Positions 62,548 through 64,000 of a DNA stretch of 64,000 nt are shown here, one piece after another (the first letter of the stretch is position 1; each line of letters opens with the position of its first letter). The position numbers and the translations under genes are program-made. The stretch spans positions 2,914,001-2,978,000 of the forward strand of contig NZ_CP011803.1 of NCBI RefSeq assembly GCF_001038625.1, given 5' to 3'. The notes below the pieces were generated by a model that was given only the letters and a program-made list of their open reading frames with translations, did not search any database and was not told the origin of the DNA. The DNA comes from Clostridium carboxidivorans P7 (lineage in GTDB: Bacteria; Bacillota; Clostridia; Clostridiales; Clostridiaceae).

Positions 62548-64000
62548 TTATTCAAGTGGATCCTTATTATTTTTAGTTTCTTCACTTTCTTCAATATCTT
62601 CATAAAAGAAGCCTTCCTGCCTTTTTAACTTTTCACTTTTTTTCTTAAATTCATTTTTACTTCTATGCAAATAAATTATAGCTGCAATACCAACTGTAAT
62701 AACTATTAATATAATCATTAGCATCCACCATGGTAAATGTGTTTTAAATTCAGCATATCTTATTTCTTCCCATAAGGTTTTAGTCACTTTAACGCTTCCT
62801 GCTTCCTTAACATTTATGTTCTGAAGCTTCTTATTAGCATCAATTACTGTAACTTGTCCATCTAATTTTGATAATATATTCCTATCACTAAGTGCAGACT
62901 CTAATAATTGAAGACTAGCAATATTGTTATCACATAATATGACATATACTCGTTTTGAAGTATCCCATGGTGATCTTATAACTTGAAATAACACTTTATT
63001 TTTTAATACTTCAGGAATTAAATTAACTTCTTTTTTTATATCCAAATTTCCATTTTTTGAAGGCGATATTGCCAATTTTTTCTTGATGCTTTCTGGTATT
63101 TTCACATCGTTGTAGGTACCTAAAAATATCATATTCATAGCCTTCTGCTTATCTGTCAGTTCACCATTTTTTTCAATTATATCCCAATTAAATACTTCTC
63201 CAGTATTTTGACCTATACGAGTTGCTAATATTGATGCTATTTTTAAATTGAATAAATTTGAAGTATCCCACATTCCTATGGCTACTTGATTATCATTATT
63301 AGAGTAATTTGTATAAAAAAAAGGAAACTTTTGCAAATTAGGTTGAATGCTTGTTTCTTTAGAAAGCAAACATAACTTGGAATCAGAATTTATAACAGTC
63401 CACGCACTATCATAATAGTCCTTAGAACAATCAATCTTTCCTAAATAGTTATAACATTCTATAGAAACTTTTATTTCTGGTAAATTCAACTCACTCTCAG
63501 GTATATTAATTTTCAAAGTACCCTCTTCCGCATTAGCAACTGTTAATTTTGCACTATTTACCGCCATTCCATTTATATATACTGTCATGGCTGATCTATC
63601 AGAATCCAGCACTTTAGAATGCTTGAACTTCAAATCAATATATGAACCCTTTTGGCTTTGTATTCCCTTTGGTTGAATAAAGGACATATCTAATTTTTGA
63701 TGGAAAGCCCCCTGCAAATTGACATCCGAATATCCAAAATCAGAAAATTTATATACTCCACTTGTATTAACAGGTTTAATACTAGGACTATATTTCGAAT
63801 TAGAATTAATTTTTATTGAATCAGCTGCAACCTGCTTTAAAAGACTATTATCAGACATAAAATCTACTGCTTTATTTAATCCAGCTTTACTTTCTCCAGT
63901 TACTAAAGTATTATAAATGTTTCCACTTTGCTGCCTTACAGATAAGTATCCTTCATCCTTTGATAATTTATTATCTTCTGGATTAAAAAAATTATTAATA
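62548..64000 (-). CDS. bcsB: BcsB-like cellulose synthase accessory protein (N-terminus outside window)
   Basis: The frame is open from the stop at 62548 through base 64000, so at least 484 residues are inside the window. The C-terminal half shows the BcsB pattern: GSYIDLKFKHSKVLDSDRSAMTVYING, LKINIPESEL...KVSIECYNYL, the carbohydrate-like domain with NMIFLGTYNDVKIP and LFQVIRSPWDTSKRVYVIL, then one C-terminal helix (WWMLMIILIVITVGIAAIIYL) and a charged cytoplasmic tail. BcsB helps move a beta-glucan across the membrane with a BcsA-type synthase, which should lie beyond the window edge. Expected upstream neighbours are outside. An internal Met at 63858 is not the start. Confidence 0.75.
   Translation of the reverse strand, partial: INNFFNPEDNKLSKDEGYLSVRQQSGNIYNTLVTGESKAGLNKAVDFMSDNSLLKQVAADSIKINSNSKYSPSIKPVNTSGVYKFSDFGYSDVNLQGAFHQKLDMSFIQPKGIQSQKGSYIDLKFKHSKVLDSDRSAMTVYINGMAVNSAKLTVANAEEGTLKINIPESELNLPEIKVSIECYNYLGKIDCSKDYYDSAWTVINSDSKLCLLSKETSIQPNLQKFPFFYTNYSNNDNQVAIGMWDTSNLFNLKIASILATRIGQNTGEVFNWDIIEKNGELTDKQKAMNMIFLGTYNDVKIPESIKKKLAISPSKNGNLDIKKEVNLIPEVLKNKVLFQVIRSPWDTSKRVYVILCDNNIASLQLLESALSDRNILSKLDGQVTVIDANKKLQNINVKEAGSVKVTKTLWEEIRYAEFKTHLPWWMLMIILIVITVGIAAIIYLHRSKNEFKKKSEKLKRQEGFFYEDIEESEETKNNKDPLE

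Overview
The window is low-GC Firmicute DNA, most likely from a Clostridium sensu stricto species. The signs are strong AGGAGG-type ribosome binding sites, many TTG/GTG starts, abundant A/T-rich hairpin terminators, a tRNA-dependent Asp/Glu amidation operon behind a T-box, and GlnK/GlnL, VanY/VanZ, LtaS and DAACS families of clostridial type. I cannot name the species. Most genes lie on the minus strand. No intact insertion sequence, prophage, CRISPR array or rRNA is visible. There is one tRNA gene (Glu-UUC).

Layout. 1-8.5 kb: topB (3' end outside the window), a VTT-domain membrane protein, mobA, an AlaX editing protein, a two-helix K+ channel and a DHA2 exporter. 8.5-14.5 kb: a five-gene minus-strand operon, preT-preA-DUF1097-hydA-amidohydrolase, that reads as reductive pyrimidine breakdown. 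14.9-16.8 kb: cysS with a long leader holding a 20-codon Cys-rich leader peptide, an intrinsic terminator and a hairpin-rich repeat-like block. 17-25 kb: a lipoprotein, an acetyltransferase, and two nearly identical DAACS carboxylate/amino-acid symporters around a GlnK/GlnL two-component pair and an MntR-like regulator; a remnant of the regulator's 3' end beyond the second symporter shows the block arose by tandem duplication. 24.7-32 kb: small proteins, a PpaX-like phosphatase, LTA synthase, an OmpR-type two-component system and a macro-domain protein. 32.2-36.5 kb: a 1347-residue SF1 helicase with a C-terminal restriction-endonuclease-like domain, then a small HTH protein. 37-40 kb: birA, a small zinc ribbon, an APC permease. 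40.3-44.5 kb: a tripartite-like drug exporter (DHA2 pump and two HlyD-type adaptors) divergent from its TetR repressor, with matched operators. 44.5-53.6 kb: an envelope cluster (VanY, M16 peptidase, VanZ, VanRS-like pair, ECF sigma and anti-sigma). 53.7-57.2 kb: tRNA-Glu, a zinc-ribbon protein, iadA, modBC. 57.2-62.4 kb: aspS-gatC-gatA-gatB behind a T-box leader with two terminator modules. 62.5 kb to the end: a BcsB-like protein whose N-terminus lies outside the window.

Most interesting signals. (1) The cysS leader can be read as a complete ribosome-stalling attenuator: Cys codons, three mutually exclusive pairings and a terminator, with no T-box. (2) Three near-identical ECF-type promoters precede the sigma operon, the M16-vanY operon and vanZ, and so define a local regulon. 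(3) The Asp/Asn T-box has an overlapping GAAC specifier (Glu GAA / Asn AAC) and a second antiterminator/terminator unit without its own Stem I. (4) The helicase-nuclease protein is a candidate single-gene defence system.
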